A DNA stretch of 64,000 nt from an uncultured Atopobium sp. (lineage in GTDB: Bacteria; Actinomycetota; Coriobacteriia; Coriobacteriales; Atopobiaceae): positions 56,091-120,090 of the forward strand of contig CAKAPG010000005.1 in NCBI GenBank assembly GCA_916715765.1, read 5' to 3'. The stretch's first letter is position 1. Every line of letters begins with the position of its first letter. The notes under the pieces were generated by a model, which worked only from the letters and a program-made list of their open reading frames with translations, made no database searches and was not told the origin of the DNA. Shown here piece by piece: positions 44,861 through 53,564 of this stretch. Made by a program: the position numbers and the translations under genes.

Positions 44861-45118
44861 AAACCGTCCCTGAGCATATGCCCAAGGACGGAAAATTTCC
44901 GCGGTACCACCTCGGTTGATTGCGCAGTTTTCTCTCTGTGCAATCCACTTAAAAGCCTAGTCTCGTTAGGCGGACGACTTCCCTACTAAGCAATGACGCC
45001 GTTCAAGTTGTAGCTCGGGAGTGAACTCTACCAGCGCTGTGCAGGTGTTTCTCAACCACGAACACCCTCTCTGTTCACAACGTGCTCCGGCAGACCTCTC
45101 CGTCAACGCACTTTGTTC
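44861..45118 (-). ncRNA. T-box riboswitch (phenylalanine) in the pheS leader
   Basis: On the minus strand the T-box sequence GAGGTGGTACCGCGG lies at about 44897-44914. It is followed by a strong terminator stem (CCGTCC-TTGGGCATATGCTCAGGGACGG) at 44861-44892 ending in TTTT. The leader upstream folds into a long stem; a TTC triplet at 45023-45025 in the context GAGTTCACTC fits the phenylalanine specifier. Uncharged tRNA-Phe would stabilise read-through into pheST. Confidence 0.93.
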
Positions 45119-45124
45119 AGAGTA

Positions 45125-45937
45125 TCACACTGTGCGAGTTTTGAGCAGCAGCACAACCCTTTTTACCAGAAAGATAAACAAAAGCGTAACAACCGCGAGA
45201 AGAACAATGGTTCCTCCGGGCTTAAGTCCAAACTCATAGGAGACAACAAGTCCACCAAGTGAGGTCAGCATACCCACGGTGCTTGCATACAGACAACATT
45301 GCTTCCAACTGCGGGAAATCTGCAGAGCGCAGGCAACAGGAACCACCATCATGGATGAAACAATAAGTGAGCCAACCGTTCTTGCTGCTACAGCAACCAC
45401 CAAAGCTACTGCGATAACAAAGCCAAAGTTAATAAGACTTACGGGCACACCAACACAACGGGCATGACGCTCATCAAAAGACATCAAGAAAAGTTCTTTT
45501 CTAAGGAAGAAGCAGAACGCGACTGCAAGTACGCTAATGACCACAATCATCTGAACTTCTTGCTCGCTTACGGTCAGGATAGAGCCAAACATAAAGCTGT
45601 TAAAGCTTGATGAGTTGGGAACAAAACCTGACAACACACCTGCTAGACCAATACCTGCTGCCATAACAATTGCAACGGCAAGCTCTGACTGATCTTTAAA
45701 GTGGCGACGCACTCCCTCAACACAAAGAGCACCACCCAAACAAGCGGCTATTGCTCCGGCAACAGGATTAATGCCCGCAATCATGCCTCCTGCAACACCT
45801 GCAAGAGAGGTATGAGAAAGCGCATCGCCAATCATAGAAAGGCGCTTCAGTACAACCGTTACGCCTACCAGCGGAATAATTGCCCCCAGAAGAATTCCTA
45901 CAAGAATTCCTCGCTGCATAAATACGTATTCAAACAT
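45125..45937 (-). CDS. Zinc/manganese ABC transporter permease
   Basis: 270 residues with about eight membrane helices, of the ABC-3 family (ZnuB/MntB type), including the G-D-A-L-S-H-T-S-L-A-G signature near residue 35. It abuts the ATPase gene with no gap. The T-box leader of pheS begins immediately after its stop. Confidence 0.88.
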   Translation of the reverse strand: MFEYVFMQRGILVGILLGAIIPLVGVTVVLKRLSMIGDALSHTSLAGVAGGMIAGINPVAGAIAACLGGALCVEGVRRHFKDQSELAVAIVMAAGIGLAGVLSGFVPNSSSFNSFMFGSILTVSEQEVQMIVVISVLAVAFCFFLRKELFLMSFDERHARCVGVPVSLINFGFVIAVALVVAVAARTVGSLIVSSMMVVPVACALQISRSWKQCCLYASTVGMLTSLGGLVVSYEFGLKPGGTIVLLAVVTLLFIFLVKRVVLLLKTRTV

Positions 45938-46792
45938 TTATGCCCTCCTCTCATGCGAGTCTTGGGCATCTTGAACAACGTCGGACGCAGGACCAAGTGA
46001 CTCCGTTAAAGCAAAATCATCCAATTTTCCACGGTTATGGTCGTGGACATGATGAGAGTCAAGGTCACAGTGAGCGCCATGAACTGCACAGTGATCATGA
46101 CCGTGACCCCTACCTGCAATTTCTGTAGCTTTGTGGTCAGCAACTTCAACAACTCGACAAGCCAGCGCATCAAGAGCTGCAAGATCATGCGTAACAATAA
46201 GTACCGCAAGATCTCGAGCTGCATGGGCTTCTCGCACTAGGCTATAGAAATGATTGCGACTCTCTTTATCAAGACCAGTTGTAGGCTCGTCCAAGATAAG
46301 TAATGAAGGGTTTCCTACCAGCGCGCAGGCAAGGCGAACTCTCTGGAGCTGTCCTCCAGAGAGTTCCCTGATAATACGAGTGGAAAAATCAGTCATACCT
46401 ACAAGGTCAAGTGCCTCAAGCGTGCGCTCGCGACGCTCTTTTGCGCTCATCTTTACCTTTTTGGCACGGGCGTACTGACTTGCATCTACTAGCTCGACAA
46501 CGCTTGCAGGAAAGCGATTAACCGATTCTGAAGGAAGCTGTGGGACATAGCCTACACGCTCCCAGTCTTTAAACCGAGTCGAGGGCGTTCCAAAAAGAAG
46601 TGACTTACCACTTGTAGGTTCAAGCTCTCCTACCACAATGCGTGATAATGTTGATTTACCTGCGCCGTTATCACCAATAAGCGCGCAAATCTCACCTTGA
46701 TGAACGTCTAAATTTACATCGCTTAAGACGCGCGTCTTCTTGTAAGAAAAACTCACGTCTTGAAGCGAAACGGCTATCTGACTTTCCTGCAA
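45938..46792 (-). CDS. Zinc/manganese ABC transporter ATP-binding protein with histidine-rich tail
   Basis: About 284 residues from a TTG at 46792, five bases after GGAGG; GTG 46795 or TTG 46804 are alternatives. The ABC domain has Walker A G-D-N-G-A-G-K-S-T, signature L-S-G-G-Q-L-Q-R, Walker B L-L-I-L-D-E-P-T and H-loop T-H-D. The C-terminal 60 residues contain a histidine-rich stretch (H-G-H-D-H, H-H-V-H-D-H) rare in such ATPases and likely to bind metal. Confidence 0.88.
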   Translation of the reverse strand: MQESQIAVSLQDVSFSYKKTRVLSDVNLDVHQGEICALIGDNGAGKSTLSRIVVGELEPTSGKSLLFGTPSTRFKDWERVGYVPQLPSESVNRFPASVVELVDASQYARAKKVKMSAKERRERTLEALDLVGMTDFSTRIIRELSGGQLQRVRLACALVGNPSLLILDEPTTGLDKESRNHFYSLVREAHAARDLAVLIVTHDLAALDALACRVVEVADHKATEIAGRGHGHDHCAVHGAHCDLDSHHVHDHNRGKLDDFALTESLGPASDVVQDAQDSHERRA

Positions 46793-46829
46793 CACGTCCT
46801 CCAAACATCCAGCCTAAGCTGGCAACACA

Positions 46830-47831
46830 CTATGCGAGAGCGCCCTCAAGAGCCTTGAGGTTCTCGCGCATAACAGAGAGGTAATCCTCGCCTGCCTTGA
46901 GCTCGTCATCAGTAAGTCCCTCAAGTGGGTTAAGCTCTTCAACACGAGCGCCTGTTGCCTCAGCAATTGCTTGAGCAACCTTAGGACTTACCAGTTCCTC
47001 CGTAAAAATAACCTTTACATTATGCTCTTTTACGAACTCAGTAATCTCTTTCATTTCCTGAGCATTTGGCTCAGCATCTGCCTCAACACCCTCAATAGGC
47101 ATCTGAGTGAGACCATAAGCCTCGCACAAATAACCAAATGCCTGGTGAGAAACAACAATGGTCTTGTTAGGTAGTGAATCCAGACCCTTATGGAACTCAT
47201 TATCAAGCGTATCAAAGTCTGCATTTGCTTTATCAAGATTGGCAGCATACTCTGACTTATGCTCAGAGTCCTTCTCGGAAAGAGCATCGCAAATATTCTT
47301 CATCTGAATCTTTGCATTCAGAGGGCTCAGCCAAACGTGAGGGTCAATTCCGCCATGGTCATGGTCATGATCGTGGTCATGGTCATCTTTCTTCTCCTCA
47401 TGATCGTGATCATCGTCCTCTTCAAGCTCAAGAAGTTTGACGTCTTTGCTGGTCTCAACTGCTGTAAGTTTTGTGCCAGAACCAAGTCCATCAAGTACGT
47501 CCTTGACCCAGTGCTCCATACCAGCACCGTTGTAAATCAAGAAGTCTGCTTCCTGGATAGTCTTCATATCCTTGCTGGATGGCTCCCAATCATGTGGCTC
47601 AGTACCTGCTGGAACGAGGCATGTTACCTCAGCATGATCGCCAGCAATGCGCTTTGCAAAATCGTACATAGGATAAAAACTTGCAACAATGCTGAGCTTC
47701 TTCTGGTCTTTATTATCAGAAGCTCCTTCTTGCTTTTGAGCCTCAGGCTTACAGCCAGCAAGAATAGCACTCACGCCAAAAGCGGAAGCTACAAGTGCGC
47801 TACGACGAGAAACGGTTGGATTCAAATTCAT
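46830..47831 (-). CDS. Zinc/manganese ABC transporter substrate-binding lipoprotein
   Basis: 333 residues from ATG 47831 (GGGAGA upstream); an upstream in-frame ATG at 47927 is not supported. A lipoprotein signal (S-R-R-S-A-L-V, lipobox L-A-G-C) leads to a cluster A-I binding protein with metal-binding histidines (G-T-E-P-H-D-W, D-P-H-V-W, V-S-H-Q-A-F). An acidic and histidine-rich loop of alternating D and H sits near residue 145, the hallmark of ZnuA over MntA, so zinc is the likely cargo. Confidence 0.88.
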   Translation of the reverse strand: MNLNPTVSRRSALVASAFGVSAILAGCKPEAQKQEGASDNKDQKKLSIVASFYPMYDFAKRIAGDHAEVTCLVPAGTEPHDWEPSSKDMKTIQEADFLIYNGAGMEHWVKDVLDGLGSGTKLTAVETSKDVKLLELEEDDDHDHEEKKDDHDHDHDHDHGGIDPHVWLSPLNAKIQMKNICDALSEKDSEHKSEYAANLDKANADFDTLDNEFHKGLDSLPNKTIVVSHQAFGYLCEAYGLTQMPIEGVEADAEPNAQEMKEITEFVKEHNVKVIFTEELVSPKVAQAIAEATGARVEELNPLEGLTDDELKAGEDYLSVMRENLKALEGALA

Positions 47832-48157
47832 GTTACATCTCCCAAAACTATAAAAACCAATACGGTGTAGTGCCAAATTCTTCAAACAAAATCGTGCGAT
47901 TGTCCTCACTACCAAGCATAAAAACATGGCGAGAAACCCATGTTTCTCCTCACTTCTTTGCCTTTCTACTCACTTCTCATCATCTGAGCATGCATTCATA
48001 CTTCCCCTTTAGCACGAAAGCGGGCTGTCTTCCGACAGTCCGCTTTCTAAAAGTTAGCCTTAGTATACATATTCCAATTTAAGTCAACGATAAATTCTTT
48101 ATCTTTTCCGCAAACGGAATTGGAATAAACAGGTTAACTGTTTTATCTCTTGCTAAC
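47832..48157. other. Region between the zinc transporter and the DUF421 gene
   Basis: 326 bases, no gene seen. It holds two hairpins: 47922-47945 (AAACATGG/CCATGTTT enclosing the repeated GGCGAGAA word in the loop) and 48016-48047 (14-base-pair stem GAAAGCGGGCTGTC with GACAGTCCGCTTTC, loop TTCC, one G-T pair). Neither has a clear T-run. No clear Zur box was found. Confidence 0.5.
47927..47939 (+). repeat. Long copy of the TGGCGAGAAACCC repeat, intergenic
   Basis: Exact 13-base copy upstream of the zinc-binding lipoprotein gene, partly in the loop of a hairpin (47922-47945). Confidence 0.85.
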
Positions 48158-48802
48158 CTACTGATCTTTCTCCGCGTACGGAGTAATTATCAGATTTCCA
48201 CTATTATACTCACCCAAATAAACCTCTGAAGCAGACTTATAACCTTGACGCTCAAGTTCTCTTTCAAGCCAATTCTCTTCCAGGTCCAGCGTCTCAAGAA
48301 TGTTTGTCTGAACTTGTCCGTCAGTAATAAGCGGGAATCTAACGTTCTCTTCTCCATTTTTAACAATAATCAACTGTCCATTTTGTTCAAGAATGGCACG
48401 CTTAACGTCTGAGATATAATTCACTCCTGCCTGGCGAAGCTTCAGCGACACATCGTAGGCAGTGAGACCCATAGACCTACAGTTGTCTACAAGCAGCTTG
48501 CCCTTATCAATAACAATAACAGGACGTCCATCAATCAACTGCTTGACCAGCATATTGTTTGTTCTCAACCATTTGAGAACCATAACAATAATGAGCCAAA
48601 TAAGCAGGACAAGGGTGAACTGCAAAATGGTAATTGAACTGTTATAGATCATGCCGCCAACAATGCCGCCAAGTACAAAGTTTTGAACCTGGTCAATTGC
48701 TGCAGTTGGTGCTAGGTTTCCTTTTCCGCTGACGTTAATTGCCAGAACAAGCGAGAAAAGACCGATGCACAATTTAATGGCAACTTCTAAATAAAAGTTC
48801 AT
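48158..48802 (-). CDS. DUF421 membrane protein (YetF-like)
   Basis: 214 residues. Three membrane helices in the first 90 residues, then two copies of a small cytoplasmic alpha/beta domain containing G-R-P-V-I-V-I-D-K-G-K. This is the YetF/DUF421 family layout. It follows the DUF3290 gene by only 4 bases; the two families are commonly adjacent in low-GC bacteria. Function unknown. Confidence 0.85.
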   Translation of the reverse strand: MNFYLEVAIKLCIGLFSLVLAINVSGKGNLAPTAAIDQVQNFVLGGIVGGMIYNSSITILQFTLVLLIWLIIVMVLKWLRTNNMLVKQLIDGRPVIVIDKGKLLVDNCRSMGLTAYDVSLKLRQAGVNYISDVKRAILEQNGQLIIVKNGEENVRFPLITDGQVQTNILETLDLEENWLERELERQGYKSASEVYLGEYNSGNLIITPYAEKDQ

Positions 48803-48806
48803 CGAT

Positions 48807-49250
48807 CTACTCCTCTACATGCTTAATGTCATTACCAATGAGATTGATCTGTTCAATGACATAGTCATTCTCGGTATTTTTCAAAACGTGATAATACTTA
48901 CCGTCAACCTCAAGATACGAGGGATTTCCCTGGCTATCAAAGGCAACGTACACGTGGTCAAAATCAACCTCAAGACGTCGAGCGAAGCTTTCTTGTGAGG
49001 AAACAATTGACTCATAGTGCTTACTTGCCTGATTAACCTCTAGCACACGATCAAGCTGTAGAAGTCCAAGAAAAATTAATGAAAACAGCGCAATAAGCGC
49101 CAGCTCACGATACTTAGAATTCTTTCTATCACGCATGTAATGCACAAGCGAGAAGATCATGAGAAGTGCAACAAGGCCAAATAGAACAAGCTGAGTCCAG
49201 TCAAATACTGTCGCATGGTGAATTAAATAGTTATGGGAATAGAACTCCAT
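48807..49250 (-). CDS. DUF3290 membrane protein
   Basis: 147 residues. Two membrane helices (about residues 17-42 and 50-66), then a small soluble domain (D-S-Q-G-N-P-S-Y-L-E-V-D-G-K-Y-Y). Partner of the DUF421 protein. The gene starts 37 bases after the nagA stop with its own ribosome site and may be an add-on to the amino-sugar operon. Confidence 0.8.
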   Translation of the reverse strand: MEFYSHNYLIHHATVFDWTQLVLFGLVALLMIFSLVHYMRDRKNSKYRELALIALFSLIFLGLLQLDRVLEVNQASKHYESIVSSQESFARRLEVDFDHVYVAFDSQGNPSYLEVDGKYYHVLKNTENDYVIEQINLIGNDIKHVEE

Positions 49251-49287
49251 AGGCTTCCTTTAATTTGTGTTACTCAAGATCTGCTGC

Positions 49288-50454
49288 TTAAGCCTTGTAA
49301 ACGCTCTTTCCGCCGAGGAACGTCTCTTCAAGCTGAAGATCTTTTGTAATAACAATAAAGTCAGCATCATATCCAGGACGGATGAAGCCACAAACATCAT
49401 CAATTCCACAGGAGCGAGCTGGGTTTTCTGAAGCCATACGAACTGCCTCTTCAGCAGATACAATGCCCCAGTCAAAGACGTTCTTCACGCCTTCAAACAG
49501 ACGAAGGATTGAACCAGCAAGGCTGTGAGACTCATCCATCAGACGAGCAGTTCCGCCTTCAACAACAACAGGGAAATCACCAAGCTTGTACTCTCCGTTA
49601 GGCATACCACCTGCACGCATGCAGTCTGTAATAAGAACGGTATGGTCATATCCCTTTGCATTTACCAGAGCGCGAACAGCGATAGGATTAAGGTGATGGC
49701 CGTCGCAGATAGCTTCTGCATACGTACCGTGGGTGGTCATTGCAGCGCCAACCATACCTGGCTCACGGTGGTGAAGACCGCTCATGCCGTTATAGGTATG
49801 AACAAAGATGTCTGCACCAGCGTTTACGCAGGCAAGAGCTTCCTCATACGTTGCATCAGAGTGGCCAAGTGCCACATGAACACCGCGGTCTGCCATCTCT
49901 GCACAGAACTCTGGGGCGCCATCACGCTCGGGAGCAATAGCAATTTTGGCAATCCAGCCATCAGCGCGCTCCTGCCACTCATCAAAGACATCTACATCTG
50001 GATCAAGGAAGTAAGCAGGATTCTGAGCGCCCTTGTGCTTCTCGGTAAAGAAAGGACCCTCGAGGAAGATACCTTGGATTCGGGCAGCGTCAATACCGTT
50101 AGCTGCAATACCCTCTGCAGCATCTGCAACAGACTCACACGCATCACCTGTCTGCTCAACGCTTGCGGTCAGCGTTGTTGGCAACCAAGAGGTAACCCCG
50201 TTAGAAAGCAAACCCTGTGCAATCTCAATAACGCCGTCAGGATCGCAGTCCATAATATCGTGGTCCAGAAAGCCATGGATATGGGTATCAACAAGGCCAG
50301 GTGCCACCCAAGAACCAGTGCGGTCAATAATCTCGCAGTCTGGCTTCTCTTTAGTGAAATGACCAAATACACCGTCTTCTACGAGCAAATATCCTGGACC
50401 AGAAGTTGCTCCTGGTAAAAAGAACTTATCTGCTTTAACTGCAAATGTACTCAT
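49288..50454 (-). CDS. nagA: N-acetyl-amino-sugar 6-phosphate deacetylase
   Basis: 388 residues from ATG 50454 (TGAGG upstream). Amidohydrolase of the NagA/AgaA group: V-D-T-H-I-H-G near residue 56, metal ligands G-P-F-F, A-L-G-H-S-D-A-T, H-T-Y-N-G-M, and catalytic D in L-I-T-D-C-M. It removes acetate from GlcNAc-6-P or GalNAc-6-P. Context with AgaS favours GalNAc-6-P, but sequence alone does not decide. Confidence 0.9.
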   Translation of the reverse strand: MSTFAVKADKFFLPGATSGPGYLLVEDGVFGHFTKEKPDCEIIDRTGSWVAPGLVDTHIHGFLDHDIMDCDPDGVIEIAQGLLSNGVTSWLPTTLTASVEQTGDACESVADAAEGIAANGIDAARIQGIFLEGPFFTEKHKGAQNPAYFLDPDVDVFDEWQERADGWIAKIAIAPERDGAPEFCAEMADRGVHVALGHSDATYEEALACVNAGADIFVHTYNGMSGLHHREPGMVGAAMTTHGTYAEAICDGHHLNPIAVRALVNAKGYDHTVLITDCMRAGGMPNGEYKLGDFPVVVEGGTARLMDESHSLAGSILRLFEGVKNVFDWGIVSAEEAVRMASENPARSCGIDDVCGFIRPGYDADFIVITKDLQLEETFLGGKSVYKA

Positions 50455-50511
50455 ACGTACCTCAATCATTCTCAAAAGGACGCGCCATAGGCACGTCCTT
50501 CTTAGTAATTC

Positions 50512-51678
50512 CTATAGTGAGTGAATTGTAACACCCTTAACCACTCGATTAACCTGACCAGTTGGAGAAGGTGTGTCCGGTTTGTTATTGACGCGAACTG
50601 AGTTCAAGAGTGCCACCACTTGAGCAACCATTACAAAAGGCAGAGCCAAATAAGGTGCTGGTAGAGGCTCTGAAAGCACGGGAAGACTAAACGTTCTTCC
50701 CGTAAAGTTTGCTGCCCCCTCTTGCTCAACACCAATGGTCAGAGCAGCAATCTGATCTCCCTTAATCTCGTCAAGAATATCCAGGTCATATTGACGCGTA
50801 TAAGGGTTATTAGAAACAAAATCAAACACCAGAGTGTGCTCGTCGACAAACGACTTTGGTCCGTGGCGATATCCCATTGAGGAATCCCACGACGTTGCAT
50901 TAATACCAGCTGCAAGCTCCAAAATCTTAAGCTGAGCCTCATGAGCAAGGCCCACAAAAGGACCAGAACCCAAATAGGTAATGCGGTTGAAATCGCTCTT
51001 GAGCCACTCAGCAATCTCTTCCTCGCGCTCAATTACCTGCCTACCCAGCTCAGCAGCATCAGAAATCCAAGCCTTCTTCTGTGAGTCATCAGCACTATCA
51101 AATACAAGAGTTGCAAGAAGTGTCATACAGCTATAAGAGCCGGTCATGGCAAATCCCTGGTCATTTGCGCCAGGAATAAGAAGAAGCAGCGTATCGTCTT
51201 TACCTGTGGATTCAACAGCAAGTTTTCCTTCAGGAGCGCAGGTAATATTGATGAGCAAAAGATTTTTGACAATCTGACGAGCAATAGTTACTGCAGCAAG
51301 ACTCTCTGGACTATTACCAGAGCGTGCAAAAGAAACCAGGACCGTTGGATCATCTGGATCAAGGCTGCCATAAGGATCAGAAACAATATCAGTAGTTGCA
51401 ACAGACGCAAACTCAAAAGAGCCCTTCTCGCCATGAGAACGAAGATACGGAGTAATGGTATCGCCTACATATGCCGAGGTGCCTGCACCCGTAAAGACCA
51501 CGCGGGTACGACGACTCTCGCCAAGATTGCGAGCGCGCTCGACAAACTCTTTAATTGCAGAAAGGTTCTCCTGATAAATGCCAAAGGTAGACTCCCAAAG
51601 CTCAGGCTGCTGCTTAATCTCGGCAGTTGTAATATGAGCGCCTAGTGCCTTTAGCTCTTCTTGGCTCTTCTTAAACAT
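50512..51678 (-). CDS. agaS: AgaS-like sugar-phosphate isomerase/deaminase (SIS domains)
   Basis: 388 residues. Two SIS domains: the first with T-G-A-G-T-S-A-Y-V-G and the S-F-A-R-S-G-N-S-P-E-S motif, the second around residues 225-350 with Y-L-G-S-G-P-F and R-H-G-P-K-S. AgaS enzymes deaminate and isomerise galactosamine 6-phosphate to tagatose 6-phosphate. It lies between gntR and nagA, 58 bases upstream of nagA. Confidence 0.85.
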   Translation of the reverse strand: MFKKSQEELKALGAHITTAEIKQQPELWESTFGIYQENLSAIKEFVERARNLGESRRTRVVFTGAGTSAYVGDTITPYLRSHGEKGSFEFASVATTDIVSDPYGSLDPDDPTVLVSFARSGNSPESLAAVTIARQIVKNLLLINITCAPEGKLAVESTGKDDTLLLLIPGANDQGFAMTGSYSCMTLLATLVFDSADDSQKKAWISDAAELGRQVIEREEEIAEWLKSDFNRITYLGSGPFVGLAHEAQLKILELAAGINATSWDSSMGYRHGPKSFVDEHTLVFDFVSNNPYTRQYDLDILDEIKGDQIAALTIGVEQEGAANFTGRTFSLPVLSEPLPAPYLALPFVMVAQVVALLNSVRVNNKPDTPSPTGQVNRVVKGVTIHSL

Positions 51679-51700
51679 TGATATCCCTTCTCACAGCTAT

Positions 51701-52429
51701 TTAACTGCGTGTATGTACAATCTTGTATCTAAATTGATCTGCACGAGCCACACTCAAGGTGAACTCAACAATATTGTTTCTGTCGTTGTAGGTTGTGCGC
51801 GTAAGGCTCAAAACAGGTGAGCCCTCGGAAATTTGCAATAAAGTGGCGTCATCCGAGCGAGCAATTGAAGCCTTGAACTCCTCTTCTGCTACGCCAATCT
51901 TTACGTTGTAGTCTTCTTCAAAAATTTGGTAGAGAGATTTTTGCTCAACATCATGAGCAGTGAGCGAGAAAAACTGTGAAACTGGAAGGTAGGTAACTTC
52001 CAGCATCATGGGCACATTATCAGCGCTTCTTAAACGCTTGATGCGGAAGAGTTTCTCGCCAAGAATAACGTGCATATGCTGGGCTAAGAACTTATTAGCC
52101 TCAATACTGTCAAACTCCAGAATAGTTGTCTTAGGGACACGACCTAACTGACGCTGCTGGTCAGTAAAGCTATAGCCGCCCATAAGGTCTGTTGCACGCT
52201 CAGAAACGTCTGCAACAAAGGTACCACGGCCACGCTGGCGATAAATGAGCCCCATGTGTTCAAGCTCCTGCAGGGCAAGTCTTACCGTGGTGCGAGAAAG
52301 CCCATAGGAATCGGAGAGCTCGCGCTCAGAAGGAAGTGGATCGTCTGGATCCATCTCGTTCTCAATACGATAGCGCAGCATGTTTGCGAGCTGTTCGTAG
52401 AGTGGCTGTCTTCCCATAAAGGACGTCAT
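51701..52429 (-). CDS. GntR/HutC-family regulator of the amino-sugar cluster
   Basis: 242 residues. N-terminal winged helix (P-L-Y-E-Q-L-A, P-S-E-R-E-L, S-R-T-T-V-R-L-A-L) and C-terminal UTRA effector domain (residues about 90-235). This is the NagR/DasR/AgaR type that senses an amino-sugar phosphate. A likely operator is at 55920-55931 before the PTS genes. The gene follows a terminator at 52441-52476 and so may have its own promoter or be expressed by read-through. Confidence 0.9.
   Translation of the reverse strand: MTSFMGRQPLYEQLANMLRYRIENEMDPDDPLPSERELSDSYGLSRTTVRLALQELEHMGLIYRQRGRGTFVADVSERATDLMGGYSFTDQQRQLGRVPKTTILEFDSIEANKFLAQHMHVILGEKLFRIKRLRSADNVPMMLEVTYLPVSQFFSLTAHDVEQKSLYQIFEEDYNVKIGVAEEEFKASIARSDDATLLQISEGSPVLSLTRTTYNDRNNIVEFTLSVARADQFRYKIVHTRS
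52051..52061 (-). repeat. 11-base copy of the TGGCGAGAAAC repeat, inside the GntR gene
   Basis: Matches the first 11 bases; encodes G-E-K on the coding strand. Confidence 0.8.
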
Positions 52430-52440
52430 TGAACTCTCCT

Positions 52441-52476
52441 ATAAAAAGACGGGTGCCCACAAAGTGGACACCCGTC
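52441..52476 (-). terminator. Rho-independent terminator between the PTS genes and gntR
   Basis: On the minus strand GACGGGTGTCCAC pairs with GTGGGCACCCGTC (13 pairs with one T-G), followed by TTTTTAT. It lies only 9 bases after the EIID stop and 11 bases before the gntR start, so it probably lowers expression of the genes that follow. Confidence 0.85.
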
Positions 52477-52484
52477 ACACTTAC

Positions 52485-53564
52485 TTAACCCCAAATATAT
52501 GGGAGAACGCCAAAGCCAGAACCAAGAAGTGCAATTACCAGGAGTAGGCAGATGCACATAATTGGAGTCCAGTTACGCTTTGCCATGAGGTAGTACAGGC
52601 AAAGGGTAAGAGCCAGTGGAATAAGCTTTGGACAAACGCCGTCGAGGATCTTCTGGATGTCAATAGAGACAGGAGAAGTGACTTCCTCGCCAACAGTTAC
52701 CAGATTAACGCCGTTGCCGACTGGAGCAATAGCAGTGGTGCCATCCTTACCGTCAGCAGTCTTGCCGCCGATGAACATAACGGACTTAGGATCCTTCTTG
52801 TAGTCAGCATAGGAACCCTTAGCAAAGAGAGCCTTGTCATACTGACCAGAAGCAAGCTGCTCATCAGAAAGAGTTACCTGAGAAAGAACAACACTGTGTG
52901 TCTCACCGTTAGGGATGTTTGCGCCAGCGCCAAGCTTAGTTCCGCCGTAGCAGACAACAAGGCAGCCAACAACAAAGACGCCCAGGATAGAAGCAGCACG
53001 AGTGAACTCTTTTGCGTTCTCGGTAAGCAGAGTAATTGCGTCAGTACCCATCTTGTAAGAAAGGTTCATCAGCCAATAACGTACAGCAAACTGTGCGATG
53101 TTGAAGATGATGAGGAACAAGAATGGTGCAAAGACGTTGCCGGAGATTGCCATATTAGAGGTAATACCAGCTGTAATTGGTACAAGAGTGAACCAGAACA
53201 GTGCGTCACCAATGCCGCCCAGAGGACCCATTGCAGAAACGCGGACTGCACGAATGGTTGGGATATCCAGCTTGTTCTGCTCAAGGGAGAGAACAATACC
53301 CATAACAAAAGTGACCAAGAATGGGTGGGTATTGTAGAACTCAAGGTTGTGACTCATGGAAGCAGCAAGGTCATCCTTGTTGTCGCCGTGAATCTTCTCA
53401 AGACCAGGGAGGATACCGTAGAGCCAACCAGCTGCCTGCATTCTCTCGTAGTTGAAGGAAGCCTGCAGGAACAGGGAGCGCCATACCATCTTGTTGAGCG
53501 TCTTCTGATCAAGTGGCTCAGCAGGAGTGGTGTTCTGATAAGTATCAGGAATATTAAATGCCAT
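52485..53564 (-). CDS. Mannose-family PTS component EIID, enlarged
   Basis: 359 residues from ATG 53564; the frame reads further up but the added leucine run lies in the EIIC gene. EIID family motifs: R-S-L-F-L-Q-A-S-F-N-Y-E-R-M-Q, G-P-L-G-G-I-G-D-A-L, and the C-terminal hydrophobic part. Usual EIID length is about 260-305; the excess is a polar stretch between about residues 225 and 305, predicted outside the membrane core. Membrane partner of EIIC in amino-sugar uptake. Confidence 0.9.
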   Translation of the reverse strand: MAFNIPDTYQNTTPAEPLDQKTLNKMVWRSLFLQASFNYERMQAAGWLYGILPGLEKIHGDNKDDLAASMSHNLEFYNTHPFLVTFVMGIVLSLEQNKLDIPTIRAVRVSAMGPLGGIGDALFWFTLVPITAGITSNMAISGNVFAPFLFLIIFNIAQFAVRYWLMNLSYKMGTDAITLLTENAKEFTRAASILGVFVVGCLVVCYGGTKLGAGANIPNGETHSVVLSQVTLSDEQLASGQYDKALFAKGSYADYKKDPKSVMFIGGKTADGKDGTTAIAPVGNGVNLVTVGEEVTSPVSIDIQKILDGVCPKLIPLALTLCLYYLMAKRNWTPIMCICLLLVIALLGSGFGVLPYIWG

